Positions 52,705 to 61,767 of a DNA stretch of 64,000 nt are shown one piece after another. How positions within the stretch are numbered: position 1 is the first letter of the stretch; the number at the start of each line of letters is the position of its first letter. The DNA comes from Candidatus Accumulibacter similis (GTDB lineage Bacteria; Pseudomonadota; Gammaproteobacteria; Burkholderiales; Rhodocyclaceae). The stretch spans positions 558,001 to 622,000 of the forward strand of contig CP054595.1 of the NCBI GenBank assembly GCA_013347225.1, read 5' to 3'. Position numbers and translations under genes: made by a program. The notes under the pieces are model-generated. The model saw only the letters and a list, made by a program, of their open reading frames with translations, was not told the origin of the DNA and made no database searches.

Positions 52705-54078
52705 ATGCTGCGTAACGCTCAGACTGTGGGATTGACTTCATTGACGGGGACCGAGAACCCACTGCGGCGCCTCGTCGCGCTGCGCCGCGTCGAGGTGCTG
52801 ACGCAGGTCGTCGTGCTCATCCTGGCCGTGGCGTGGCTCAGGATGCCGCTCGACATCGTGCCCATGGCGGCCATCATTGCCCTGCTTGCAGCGATCAATC
52901 TGGCCACCCAGTGGCGACTCGAGCGGGGGCACCGGGCTGGCGACGGCGAAGTCTTTGCGCACCTGCTCATCGACACCGTCATCCTGAGCTTGCTGCTGTA
53001 CTTTGCCGGCGGTTCGGCCAATCCCTTCATCTCGCTGTTCCTCTTGCCGGCAACGCTGGCTGCCGCGATGTTGCCGGCACGCCATGCCTGGACAATGGCC
53101 GGCGTCACCCTCGTCGCCTACACGTTCCTCATGTTCTGGAACCTGCCGTTGCCACAGCCGCAGGGGGACCTCGCCCGTTTCGACCAGCTGCTCGCGCGCG
53201 CCACTGGCGGTGCCGGCGAGCACGCTGCCCACGGCAGCAGCTTCGCCTTGCACGTACTCGGCATGTGGCTGAACTTCCTCATCAGTGTCGGCGTCGTCGC
53301 CTTCTTCGTCACACGCATGGCTGCTGCCCTCGAGGCGCGCGAACGCGAGCTGTCGGCGACGCGCGAAGAGGCGCTGCGCAACGAGCAGATCCTCTCACTC
53401 GGTACGCTTGCCGCTGGTGCTGCACACCAGCTCGGTACGCCGCTCGGAACCATGGCGGTGGTGCTGCGCGAACTCGAACTCAGTCATGGTGACGATACCG
53501 CGCTGCGGGACGACATCCTTCTGTTGCGCGAGCAGGTGGATCGCTGCAAGCAGACCATCTCGCAGATCCTCGCTTCGACGGGGCAGCGACGCGGCGACAG
53601 CCTGCAGTCGCTGCCACTGGATGCGTGCCTGCACCGCCTGCTGGACGACTGGCAGACCATCCGCCCGCACGCGCAGCTCTGCGTGACCCTGCACGGGCCG
53701 CAGCCGGCACCGCAGATCGTCGCCGAGCGGACCTTCGAGCAGGCGCTGCTGAATCTGCTCGACAACGCTGCCGATGCCAACGCTGGTCACCCGGATGCGC
53801 TTCGCTTCGCCGCCGACTGGGATGCCGACAGTTGTCGGATCGAAATCCTGGACCGCGGGCCAGGTGTCGACGAGAGCAGCAGGAATCGCCTTGGCAAGGC
53901 CTTCTTCAGCACCAAGAACGATCCCGGAGGCCGTCCGCTCGGCCTTGGCATCGGTCTCTTCCTGAGCAACGCCACCATCGAGCGCTTCGGCGGCAAGGTC
54001 GAGCTGTTCAATCGTGATGATCCGCACGGCGGTGCCTGCACTCGTGTCACGCTGCCACTCAAACGTCTGAAAGTCTGA
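52705..54078 (+). CDS. regB: Redox-sensing histidine kinase of the RegB/PrrB type
   Basis: A 457-residue membrane histidine kinase with six predicted transmembrane segments (about 25-205). The loop GGSANPFISLFLLPA is the conserved quinone-associated region of RegB/PrrB/ActS. The H-box is AAGAAHQLGTPLGTM with phospho-accepting H241, and the ATPase domain has LLDNAADAN and GLGIGLFLSN. The redox-sensitive cysteine found near the H-box of Rhodobacter RegB is not evident here. The cognate response regulator follows after 6 bases. TAGAAT at 52663-52668 may be the -10. Confidence 0.92.
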   Translation: MLRNAQTVGLTSLTGTENPLRRLVALRRVEVLTQVVVLILAVAWLRMPLDIVPMAAIIALLAAINLATQWRLERGHRAGDGEVFAHLLIDTVILSLLLYFAGGSANPFISLFLLPATLAAAMLPARHAWTMAGVTLVAYTFLMFWNLPLPQPQGDLARFDQLLARATGGAGEHAAHGSSFALHVLGMWLNFLISVGVVAFFVTRMAAALEARERELSATREEALRNEQILSLGTLAAGAAHQLGTPLGTMAVVLRELELSHGDDTALRDDILLLREQVDRCKQTISQILASTGQRRGDSLQSLPLDACLHRLLDDWQTIRPHAQLCVTLHGPQPAPQIVAERTFEQALLNLLDNAADANAGHPDALRFAADWDADSCRIEILDRGPGVDESSRNRLGKAFFSTKNDPGGRPLGLGIGLFLSNATIERFGGKVELFNRDDPHGGACTRVTLPLKRLKV

Positions 54079-54084
54079 GCGACC

Positions 54085-54648
54085 ATGCCCGATAGCCAAC
54101 CCCCCGTGGATGACGAGCGTTCGACCCTGCTGCTCGTGGATGACGACGAGGCCTTCCGCCGCGTCCTGGCACGGGCGCTCGAGCGGCGGGGCTTCGCCGT
54201 GACGGTCGCCAGCAGCGTGTCGGCGGCACTGACGAAAGCGCAGGCTCTGGCTCCGGAGTACGCCGTCGTCGACCTGAAGATGCCCGGCGAATCCGGGTTG
54301 GTCCTGATTGAGAAGCTGATCGAGCTGGACCCGAACACGCGCGTCGTGATGCTCACCGGCTATGCCAGCATCGCCACGGCGGTCGAGGCGATCAAGCTTG
54401 GCGCCATCCACTACCTGGCCAAGCCCTGTGACGCCGATCAGGTTGTGGCGGCACTCAACAAGAGTAGTGACGGTGATTCGGCGATCGCGATCGCCGGCTC
54501 GCCGCTGTCGGTCGACCGGCTCGAATGGGAGCATATCCAGCGCGTCCTCGCCGAACAGAATGGCAACATATCGGCGACTGCCAGAGCCCTGAAGATGCAC
54601 CGCCGGACGCTGCAGCGCAAGCTTGGCAAACACCCGTCGCGAGAATAG
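54085..54648 (+). CDS. regA: Response regulator of the RegA/PrrA type
   Basis: A 187-residue response regulator with an N-terminal receiver domain (LLLVDDDEAF acidic pocket, phospho-accepting D63, MLTGYAS, and K in YLAKPCD) and a C-terminal Fis-type helix-turn-helix (GNISATARALKMHRRTLQRKL). This short receiver-HTH form without an AAA+ domain is characteristic of RegA/PrrA/ActR, which control respiration, carbon fixation and redox genes. It starts 6 bases after regB and is followed 2 bases later by hslR. Confidence 0.93.
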   Translation: MPDSQPPVDDERSTLLLVDDDEAFRRVLARALERRGFAVTVASSVSAALTKAQALAPEYAVVDLKMPGESGLVLIEKLIELDPNTRVVMLTGYASIATAVEAIKLGAIHYLAKPCDADQVVAALNKSSDGDSAIAIAGSPLSVDRLEWEHIQRVLAEQNGNISATARALKMHRRTLQRKLGKHPSRE

Positions 54649-54650
54649 CC

Positions 54651-55052
54651 ATGCCCGCCGAACCGCTGCTACTGGCAGCGATGCGCATCGACAAGTGGCT
54701 CTGGGCGGCGCGTTTCTATCGCACGCGCGCCCTCGCTGCACAGGCCGTTGCCGCGGGTCGTGTGCGGCTCGCGGGAAATGCGGTGAAAGCCGCACACATC
54801 CTGCGCTGCGGCGATGAACTCGAAGTCAACCTCGGTGACCTCAGGTGGACGATCTGCGTCATTGCTCTCGCGCAGCAGCGCCGCTCCGCCAGCGAAGCCC
54901 GGCAGCTGTACCACGAATCCCTCGCGAGCAGCGAGCGGCGAACTGCGCAGGAGGCCGCCCGGAGACTGGTACCGGAACCCGCCCGCGAGCTTGGCGGGCG
55001 ACCAACCAAGAAGGCCGGCAGACTGATCAGGAACTTTACCGACAGGGAATGA
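54651..55052 (+). CDS. hslR: Heat-shock protein 15 (S4-domain ribosome rescue factor)
   Basis: A 133-residue RNA-binding protein. The N-terminal S4 domain begins MRIDKWLWAARFYRTRALAA and contains VAAGRVRLAGNAVKAAH. The C-terminal tail is Arg/Lys-rich (GGRPTKKAGRLIRNF). HslR binds stalled 50S subunits that keep a peptidyl-tRNA after heat shock. The ATG at 54651 lies 2 bases after the regA stop; a frame that extends upstream is inside regA. Confidence 0.92.
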   Translation: MPAEPLLLAAMRIDKWLWAARFYRTRALAAQAVAAGRVRLAGNAVKAAHILRCGDELEVNLGDLRWTICVIALAQQRRSASEARQLYHESLASSERRTAQEAARRLVPEPARELGGRPTKKAGRLIRNFTDRE

Positions 55053-55143
55053 GAATCAGGGCTACGCAACTGCCGCAGTTCCGGAATTCTCGCGCGGACC
55101 CGGGAGCGATTCCGCGATCCCGGCCCATGCTGCCGGCAACCCG

Positions 55144-55593
55144 ATGAGCGAGGGGTTGCTCGCCGACGGCATCGTGGTCGTCCATTTTCTCTTCATCTTC
55201 TTTGTCGTGGCTGGTGGCGCCCTGAGCCTGCGCTGGCCGAGGCTCGCATTCGCGCACGTTCCGGCCGCCTGCTGGGGCGTACTCATCGAGATCAGCGGCG
55301 GCATCTGTCCATTGACCCCCCTCGAGAACGAACTGCGTCTGGCGGCTGGCGAGGCAGGCTATTCCGGCAGCTTCGTCGCGCATTACCTGTTGCCGATCAT
55401 CTATCCGCCTGGCTTGACGCGCGACACTCAACTGCTACTGGCGGGCGCACTCGTCGCCATCAATGTCGCTTGCTACGGCTGGCTGATCCACGGCCTCCGG
55501 CGCGCCGGCAGGGCACGTTTCAAGCATCCGAAGCAGCCGGTCGACACCGCCGATCGAGCAGCGCAGCAGCGGCGTTCCCGCTCTCCCGGCTAG
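55144..55593 (+). CDS. DUF2784 family membrane protein
   Basis: A 149-residue protein with about four transmembrane segments and a basic C-terminal tail. The pattern HFLFIFFVVAGG near the start and a conserved CPLTPLENELR followed by FVAHYLLPIIYP matches the DUF2784 family, whose function is unknown. It converges on the potassium channel gene, overlapping its end by 4 bases. Nothing nearby suggests a role. Confidence 0.85.
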   Translation: MSEGLLADGIVVVHFLFIFFVVAGGALSLRWPRLAFAHVPAACWGVLIEISGGICPLTPLENELRLAAGEAGYSGSFVAHYLLPIIYPPGLTRDTQLLLAGALVAINVACYGWLIHGLRRAGRARFKHPKQPVDTADRAAQQRRSRSPG

Positions 55594-56693
55594 GCAATCC
55601 TTTCGATCAGGTGTGCCTTGAGCTGCGCCCGCCCCGACGGATTGGCGAGTGCGATGATGGTGGTACCGACGCTGACGACTTCATCGACCCGCGGGTTGAA
55701 GACCCAGCTTCCATCCTCTTCACGCAAGGCAAGCAGGATGTAGTCCGGACTGCGCAGGCGCAGGTCGCCGACGCGGGTGGCAGGAAAGCCCGCTGGAACG
55801 TGGACTTCCTCGAGCCGCACGTTCTTGTCGGAACGAACCATCTCGTCGAGGAAACTGACCACGTGCGGCCGCACCATGGCTGACGCCAGGCGGATGCCAC
55901 CGGTGAAATCCGGCGAGATAACCGCATCGGCGCCAACCTTGCGCATCTTCTCGACATTGCGCGCTTCCTGCGCCCGCGCCACGATCCGCAGATCGGGATT
56001 GAGCTGGCGAGCGGTGATGATGATCATCAGGTTGCGCGAATCATCGCCGGTCACGGCAAACAGGCCCCTGGCGTCGAGGATGTCGGCTGCCTCGAGGAGG
56101 TCGTCGTCGGAGGCATCACCCTGCAGGCAGAGCAGTCCCGGGAACTTGTCGAGATTGTCCTCGAAGCGCGCTTCCTCGGTGTCAATGGCGACGAAGTGCC
56201 GACCCGTGTTCTGCAACTCGCCGCCAACGCTGCGGCCAACCCTGCCGAAACCGCAGATGATGAAATGCTGGCGCAGTTTCTGGATGCGTTTCTCCATTCG
56301 TCGTCTCCGCAGGGAATGGTCTAGATCCTTCTCGAGGAAGAACACGGACAGGCTGGTGAAGAGGAAGGTCAATGCACCGGCACCGGAGATGGCGATGAAG
56401 CCAGCGAAGACGCGGTCGCTGAGCGCCGGCAGCGGAACGATCTCGCCGTAGCCAACCGTCGAGATGGTGATCAGTGTCATGTACAGGGCATCAGACCAGT
56501 CGCTGTGGTCGCCGCCAATATGGAAGAAACCGACGGTGCCGATCCCTACGAGAGCCAGAACGGCAACGGCGGCCCAGACAATGCGGACGACGATCCTCTG
56601 CAACTGCATGCTGATCCGCAGGTCCGACTCGCGCAGGCGGCGCAGCCGACGCGCCCGGCGGCGTGTGGCCAATGGACTATCGAAGATGGGCAA
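55590..56693 (-). CDS. Potassium channel with RCK (TrkA-N and TrkA-C) domains
   Basis: A 367-residue two-transmembrane ion channel. Helix 1 (about 35-55) and helix 2 (about 95-120) flank a pore loop with the selectivity filter TISTVGYGE. The cytoplasmic part has a TrkA-N domain with Rossmann motif ICGFGRVGRSVGGEL and a TrkA-C domain at the end. It is likely a K+ channel gated by nucleotides or ions. I placed the start at the TTG at 56693, with GGGAGG about 11 bases upstream; an ATG at 56609 would begin just before helix 1. The frame stays open far upstream into the divergent gene, but that part is not like a channel. Confidence 0.88.
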   Translation of the reverse strand: MPIFDSPLATRRRARRLRRLRESDLRISMQLQRIVVRIVWAAVAVLALVGIGTVGFFHIGGDHSDWSDALYMTLITISTVGYGEIVPLPALSDRVFAGFIAISGAGALTFLFTSLSVFFLEKDLDHSLRRRRMEKRIQKLRQHFIICGFGRVGRSVGGELQNTGRHFVAIDTEEARFEDNLDKFPGLLCLQGDASDDDLLEAADILDARGLFAVTGDDSRNLMIIITARQLNPDLRIVARAQEARNVEKMRKVGADAVISPDFTGGIRLASAMVRPHVVSFLDEMVRSDKNVRLEEVHVPAGFPATRVGDLRLRSPDYILLALREEDGSWVFNPRVDEVVSVGTTIIALANPSGRAQLKAHLIERIA

Positions 56694-56900
56694 CGAAACG
56701 ACACCCTCCCTTGGCAAACGGGCGTACTGCTGCGACAAGCTGACCGTCAGGCAGCGAACAGGCAACATGCCGTACCGTATCGGCACGGCGCGCGAGCCTC
56801 GCACATTTGTTGCTCCTTGTCCACCAGCAAGAGCACGCGCCGATGGCAAGATCGGCAACTTTGGCGCACACTTGTGGCCACCGCATCGGAAAACCGCAGC

Positions 56901-57521
56901 ATGCCCGGCAAGCACTTTTCGCGACGCGCAACGCGCCTGCAACCCAGCCAGAGGATCGCCGAAGCGATTCTGGATTACGTCGGTGACACGCCGTCCAGCA
57001 GCGAACAGCGGGCCGCCAGCCCGCAGCAGCGGGCGCGTGTCATCGTCCGCAAGGCCACCCGCAGCGCGGTGATGACAGCCGGCAGCCTTTCCCTGCCTCC
57101 AGGGTCTCTTGGCTGGCTCACCCTGCTGCCAGAACTGCGCTTGCTGTGGAAGCTGCAGACGCAGATGGTGGCCGATATTGCCGCCTGCCACGGAAAGACC
57201 GCCGGCCTTGGGCGTGAGGAGATGCTCTACTGCCTCTTCCGGCACACCGATACCCGCGCGGTCGCCAATCTGGTCGCCAGGGTGGGCAAGCGCTTCGTCG
57301 TCCAGCACGCGTCGCGGCCGGAAATCAATGCCATCGTCCTCAAGATCGCGTTGCACATCTCGCAGCGCCTGCTCGGACGGGGTGTTTCGCGCTGGATTCC
57401 CGTTGTCGGTGCCATCGGTGCCGGTGCCTACGCCTACTATGACACGGCGCAGGTTGCCGAAACGGCCATCGAACTGTTCACCGACGTCATCGATGTCGAC
57501 AGCGAGACGGAGACGGAGTGA
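56901..57521 (+). CDS. EcsC family protein
   Basis: A 206-residue protein with a hydrophobic central region (LPPGSLGWLTLLPELRLLWK) and a hydrophobic C-terminal helix (GAIGAGAYAYYDT). These match the EcsC family, named after a protein encoded beside a Bacillus ABC transporter. Its molecular role is not known. It is divergent from the potassium channel, with about 200 bases between. The ATG at 56901 begins the basic N-terminus; the frame is open upstream but without a better start. Confidence 0.75.
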   Translation: MPGKHFSRRATRLQPSQRIAEAILDYVGDTPSSSEQRAASPQQRARVIVRKATRSAVMTAGSLSLPPGSLGWLTLLPELRLLWKLQTQMVADIAACHGKTAGLGREEMLYCLFRHTDTRAVANLVARVGKRFVVQHASRPEINAIVLKIALHISQRLLGRGVSRWIPVVGAIGAGAYAYYDTAQVAETAIELFTDVIDVDSETETE

Positions 57522-57660
57522 GACCGGACCTACGGGGCGGCGACTGCCCGTGTGCCTCGGCAACGACCCTGAGCGCCTGTCCCGGGGCGAGGATTCTCGC
57601 CGGACGTTGCCGGCAGGCTGCTAGAATCCAGTCCCTGAATCCGCAGTGGAGGGGGCTGCG

Positions 57661-59157
57661 ATGCAAAGAGAGAACATCAGGCACGTCGAGGAGTGGGCCA
57701 GGCCGCGAACCGTCGTGTTGCTGACGCTGTTGCTCCTCGCCGCACTGTGGGCGGTAGTCATCGCTTCGCTGGTCTTTGCCCGCGACGACAGCATCGCTGC
57801 CGCCGGCATCTCGCTGCAGCGTCTGACGCACGCGCTCGAGCAGCAGACGCGGCAACAGTTTCGTCTGCTCGACACGGTTCTCGCCGCAAGCGAAAACTGG
57901 CTGCAGGACCATCCGGCGGGCGACCCGCACCGCGATTCCGGCCTGCGCCGGTTGGTCGACAGTCTGCGGGACAGCAGCGGCGACTTCTTCGACATCCGAC
58001 TTCTGGCAGCCGGCACGGACCCCGCGCTGCAGGCGTCGCCCGCTGGCAGCGACCGCTCTGAGCGCCAGCCGGGCGGCTCCCGGCTGGCGTTCGGGCGGCC
58101 GACCACTGACCCGGCGACGGCCCGGGTTCATCTGCCGGTCGTCCGGCCGGTGAACAATCGGCATGCGAACGGTCTCCAAATGGTGGCGATGGTCGACCTA
58201 CAAGCGCTGAGCCACGGCTACGACGCCGAGCGACTGCGGCCGGGCGGCGCGATTGCGCTGCTCTCCCCTGACGGCACGGTTCTGGCGCAGGCGGCGGAAG
58301 ACCGGCAGCTTGTCCATTCGCTCGCCGGCGGGCATCTGTTCAGCCGACACCTGCCGCAGCGGTCGCGCGCGTTCGTGGTTCTCGACGAACGCGCCGGCAA
58401 GCATCCGCGGCTGTTGGCGAGCTACTCTTCGCTGCCCGACTTCCCGCTCGTCGTCATCGTTCTCGAGGACTACGATGTCGCGCTCGCAGGCTGGCAACGA
58501 CAGGGCTTGTGGACCATTCTGCTGGCCCTGGGGGTGACGATCCCGCTGACCGTGGTTGCCTGGCGATCGTTGCGCCTGCTGCGCACGCTCGCCGAGCACA
58601 GCGTACAGCTGCAGGAGCTTGCGATCTCGGACCAGCTTACCGGCGTCAGCAGCCGACAGCACTTCGTCGCCACGCTAGCCGATGAGCTCGCGTTGCGGCA
58701 GCGCCGACACTTGCCGCTCGCGGTCATGCTCCTCGACATCGATTTCTTTCGCCGCATCAACGACGGTTATGGCCACGCTGTCGGTGACCAGGTCCTGCTG
58801 GCGGTCGCCCAGGCGGCCAAAGGCGCACTGCGTCAGCGGGACCTGCTGGCCCGCTTTGGTGGTGGCCAGTTTGCCGTTCTGCTGCCGGATACCGAGATCG
58901 CCGAGGCGCTGCTGGTTGCCGACCGTATCCGTGCGCTGATTGGCGAAATCGCCATTCCGACGGAGGACGGCATCGTCCGCTTCAGCGTCAGCGTCGGCGC
59001 CAGTGAAGCCACGGCCAGCGACCGCTCGACCGACGATCTGCTCAAGCGCGCCGCGCAGGCACTGCAGTCCGCCGCTGCGGCCGGCCATGATCGCGTCGTC
59101 GCGGCACGATCGACGAGTGAGCCGAGCCCGGACCCTGCTACCACCGGGCGGCGGTAG
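57661..59157 (+). CDS. Membrane GGDEF-domain protein with degenerate active site and intact I-site
   Basis: A 498-residue protein with TM1 (about 18-40), a Cache-like periplasmic sensor (about 45-275), TM2 (about 280-305), a short linker and a GGDEF domain (about 320-480). The active-site motif reads GGGQF (residues 400-404) in place of GGDEF/GGEEF, removing the metal-binding acid. The product-inhibition I-site RxxD (R391, D394) is present at the right spacing. It may therefore bind c-di-GMP rather than make it. GGAGG just before the ATG at 57661 fixes the start, and TAGAAT at 57622-57627 may be the -10. Confidence 0.88.
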   Translation: MQRENIRHVEEWARPRTVVLLTLLLLAALWAVVIASLVFARDDSIAAAGISLQRLTHALEQQTRQQFRLLDTVLAASENWLQDHPAGDPHRDSGLRRLVDSLRDSSGDFFDIRLLAAGTDPALQASPAGSDRSERQPGGSRLAFGRPTTDPATARVHLPVVRPVNNRHANGLQMVAMVDLQALSHGYDAERLRPGGAIALLSPDGTVLAQAAEDRQLVHSLAGGHLFSRHLPQRSRAFVVLDERAGKHPRLLASYSSLPDFPLVVIVLEDYDVALAGWQRQGLWTILLALGVTIPLTVVAWRSLRLLRTLAEHSVQLQELAISDQLTGVSSRQHFVATLADELALRQRRHLPLAVMLLDIDFFRRINDGYGHAVGDQVLLAVAQAAKGALRQRDLLARFGGGQFAVLLPDTEIAEALLVADRIRALIGEIAIPTEDGIVRFSVSVGASEATASDRSTDDLLKRAAQALQSAAAAGHDRVVAARSTSEPSPDPATTGRR

Positions 59158-59206
59158 CAGGGTCGCGCTGCAGTCGCTGAACGTCTGACAACACGGGGCA
59201 CTGCGT

Positions 59207-60001
59207 CTAACGTCCCTTCCATTCCACCTGACGTTTGCCGATGAAGGCGTCGATGCCTGCGGCCGCATCCTCGGTCATCATGTTGCAGGCCATCACTTCC
59301 GACGCGTACTGATAGGCTGCCTCGAGCCCCATCTCAAGCTGCCGGTAGAACATCTTCTTGCCCATGCCGATGGCTACCGAAGACTTCGCCAGGATCGCCT
59401 GCGCGAGAAGTCCGACTTCGGCATCGAGAGCGTCGCTGGCGACGACGCGGTTGACCAGCCCTTGCTGCAGCGCAGTCGGGGCATCGATGAAATCGCCGGT
59501 GAGGAGCATCTCGAGAGCCTGCTTGCGGCCCAGGTTGCGCGACAAGCCAACGGCCGGCGTGGCACAGAAAAGGCCGACGTTGATCCCCGACGTGGCGAAG
59601 CGCGCACTCTCGGCGGCAACTGCCAGGTCGCACATCGAAACGAGCTGGCAGCCGGCCGCCGTGGCAATGCCGTGGACGCGCGCGATCACCGGCTGCGGCA
59701 TCTGCGTGAGGCTCATCATCATTCGGCCGCAGCTGCGGAACAGATCCTGCATGAAGGCCTGGTCATGATTCGCCCGCATTTCCTTCAGATCGTGACCGGC
59801 ACAGAAGGCCTTGCCGGCTCCGGCAATGACCACGACGCGCAGGGCAGGGTCCGCCGCGATCGCGTCCAGCTCCGTTTGCAAGGCTCCGATCATCGCCCTC
59901 GACAGGGCATTGAACTGGTTGCCGCGGTTCAGCGTCAGCGTGCTGACGCCCCGCGCATCGACGCGCAGGACGTAGGGCTCAGCCGGGGTCGATGCGTTCA
60001 T
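59207..60001 (-). CDS. Enoyl-CoA hydratase/isomerase family protein
   Basis: A 264-residue crotonase-fold protein. The two oxyanion-hole regions are AFCAGHDLKEM and HGIATAAGCQLVSMCDLAVA. At the second acid/base position FATSGINVGLFCATPAVG resembles ECHDC3-type proteins more than classical enoyl-CoA hydratase, where a glutamate is usual. The reaction is therefore uncertain, though a CoA-thioester substrate is very likely. It lies 99 bases downstream of the acyl-CoA synthetase on the same strand. Confidence 0.88.
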   Translation of the reverse strand: MNASTPAEPYVLRVDARGVSTLTLNRGNQFNALSRAMIGALQTELDAIAADPALRVVVIAGAGKAFCAGHDLKEMRANHDQAFMQDLFRSCGRMMMSLTQMPQPVIARVHGIATAAGCQLVSMCDLAVAAESARFATSGINVGLFCATPAVGLSRNLGRKQALEMLLTGDFIDAPTALQQGLVNRVVASDALDAEVGLLAQAILAKSSVAIGMGKKMFYRQLEMGLEAAYQYASEVMACNMMTEDAAAGIDAFIGKRQVEWKGR

Positions 60002-60100
60002 CCTTCTCTCCTCATCATTGATCGCTGCCGCGCCGGTGCGGGGAAGCGAAACCGCCGGCCGGCAGCTGCAGGCAGCCGCTGGCCGGCAAACGGCAGCTGC

Positions 60101-61738
60101 TCACTCGATGGCGGCAGAGGATTTCGCCTGCTCGCGCAGGACGTACTTCTGGATCTTGCCGGTCGAGGTCTTCGGCAGCGTGCAGATGACAACCCGCTTC
60201 GGTACCTTGAAGCGCGCCATGTGCTGCCGACAGAACTCGATCACTTCCTGCTCGCTGACCGTGCAGCCCTCACGCAACTCGAGGAACGCGCAGGGCACCT
60301 CTCCCCAAGTCGGGTCGGGGGTTGCGACGACCGCCGCGGCGATAACGGCCGGGTGCTTGTAGAGCACGTCCTCGACCTCGATCGACGAGATGTTCTCGCC
60401 GCCCGAGATGATCACGTCCTTGGAGCGATCCTTGATCTTGACGTAGCCATCCTGGTGCATGACGGCCAAGTCGCCCGTGTGGTACCAGCCGCCGGCAAAC
60501 GACTCGTCGGTCGCCTTCGGATTCTTCAGGTAGCCTTTCATCACCAGGTTGCCGCGGAACATGATCTCGCCCATCGTTTCGCGGTCCCACGGCACGGCCG
60601 CCATGCTGACCGGGTCGAGAACCGTGATCGCTTCCTGCGCATGGTAGCGCACCCCCTGCCGGCCATTGAGTTCGACCTGTTCGGCCAGCGGACGGCTGCT
60701 CCAGTCGCTGTGCTTGGCGCAGACGGCTGCCGGTCCGTAGGTTTCGGTGAGCCCGTAGACGTGCGTCAGGTCGATACCGATGTTGGCCATCGCCTCGATC
60801 ACGGCCGCCGGGGGCGGTGCGGCCGCAATCAGTCCGCAGACCTTCTGGCTGATTCCGGTACGCAGCTCGGGCGGAGAATTGGCCATCAGGCTATGCACGA
60901 TCGGCGCTCCGCAGTAGTGGGTCACCCCGTGCTCACGCATGGCATCGAAGATCAGTTTCGGGTCCACGCGGCGCAGGCAGACATTGGTACCCGCGTTGGC
61001 AGCCATGGTCCACACGAAGCACCAGCCGTTGCAGTGAAACATCGGCAGCGTCCACAGGTAAACCGCGTGCGGCGGCATGCCCCAGCTGACGATGTTGCTC
61101 ATCGAATTGAGGTAAGCCCCGCGATGGTGGTACACCACGCCCTTCGGGTTGCCGGTGGTACCGGATGTGTAATTGAGCGAAATCGCGTCCCACTCATCAG
61201 CCGGACCATTCCAGGGGAAGTCGGGGCTGCCACCGGCGATGAACTCTTCGTACTCGCGCGTTCCCAGCCGGTCGCCGGGGCCGCCGTACTCGGGATCGTC
61301 GACATCGATCACCAGGATCTCGCGCCGGCATGCGGCCAGCGCCTTGCGTACGGTCGACGAATACTCACGGTCGGTGAGCAGCACCTTGGCCTCGCCGTGC
61401 TCGAGCATGAAGGCGATCGTTTCGGCGTCGAGCCGGGTATTGAGCGTGTTGAGCACAGCCCCGGTGACCGGAACACCGAAGTGGCACTCGATCATTTCCG
61501 GCGTGTTGTTGAGCATCGCCGCCACCGTATCGCCTTCGCCGACGCCGTGCGCGACGAGCGCGGAGGCGAGCTGCCGGCAGCGAGTGAAGGTCTGCAGCCA
61601 GCTCTGCCGCCGTTGCCCATGAATCACCGCGACACGTTCGGGATAGACATAGGCGCTGCGCGCGAGGAAGGTCAGCGGCGTCAGTGGCGTGTAGTTGGCA
61701 GGATTCTTGTCAAGCCCCACCCGGTAGATATTCGACAT
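60101..61738 (-). CDS. AMP-dependent acyl-CoA synthetase
   Basis: A 545-residue acyl-CoA ligase of the ANL superfamily. The ATP loop reads YTSGTTGNPKGVV, the second motif YGLTETYGPAAV, then GWYHTGDLAVM, and the catalytic lysine lies in KTSTGKIQKYVL. The overall pattern (VYHHRGAYLNSMSNI, MFHCNGWCF) is close to short/medium-chain ligases such as methylmercaptopropionyl-CoA ligase-like proteins. The substrate is not known. It starts 29 bases after the end of the lipoprotein gene, so it could be read with the lipid-transport genes upstream. Confidence 0.93.
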   Translation of the reverse strand: MSNIYRVGLDKNPANYTPLTPLTFLARSAYVYPERVAVIHGQRRQSWLQTFTRCRQLASALVAHGVGEGDTVAAMLNNTPEMIECHFGVPVTGAVLNTLNTRLDAETIAFMLEHGEAKVLLTDREYSSTVRKALAACRREILVIDVDDPEYGGPGDRLGTREYEEFIAGGSPDFPWNGPADEWDAISLNYTSGTTGNPKGVVYHHRGAYLNSMSNIVSWGMPPHAVYLWTLPMFHCNGWCFVWTMAANAGTNVCLRRVDPKLIFDAMREHGVTHYCGAPIVHSLMANSPPELRTGISQKVCGLIAAAPPPAAVIEAMANIGIDLTHVYGLTETYGPAAVCAKHSDWSSRPLAEQVELNGRQGVRYHAQEAITVLDPVSMAAVPWDRETMGEIMFRGNLVMKGYLKNPKATDESFAGGWYHTGDLAVMHQDGYVKIKDRSKDVIISGGENISSIEVEDVLYKHPAVIAAAVVATPDPTWGEVPCAFLELREGCTVSEQEVIEFCRQHMARFKVPKRVVICTLPKTSTGKIQKYVLREQAKSSAAIE

Positions 61739-61767
61739 CCCCAGCTTCTCCTCTCTGACAATGAGTG

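Noticed and set aside
56694..57563. Long N-terminal extension of the potassium channel frame
   Set aside because: It runs antisense through the EcsC gene and lacks channel features. A TTG with a ribosome binding site gives a normal-size channel.
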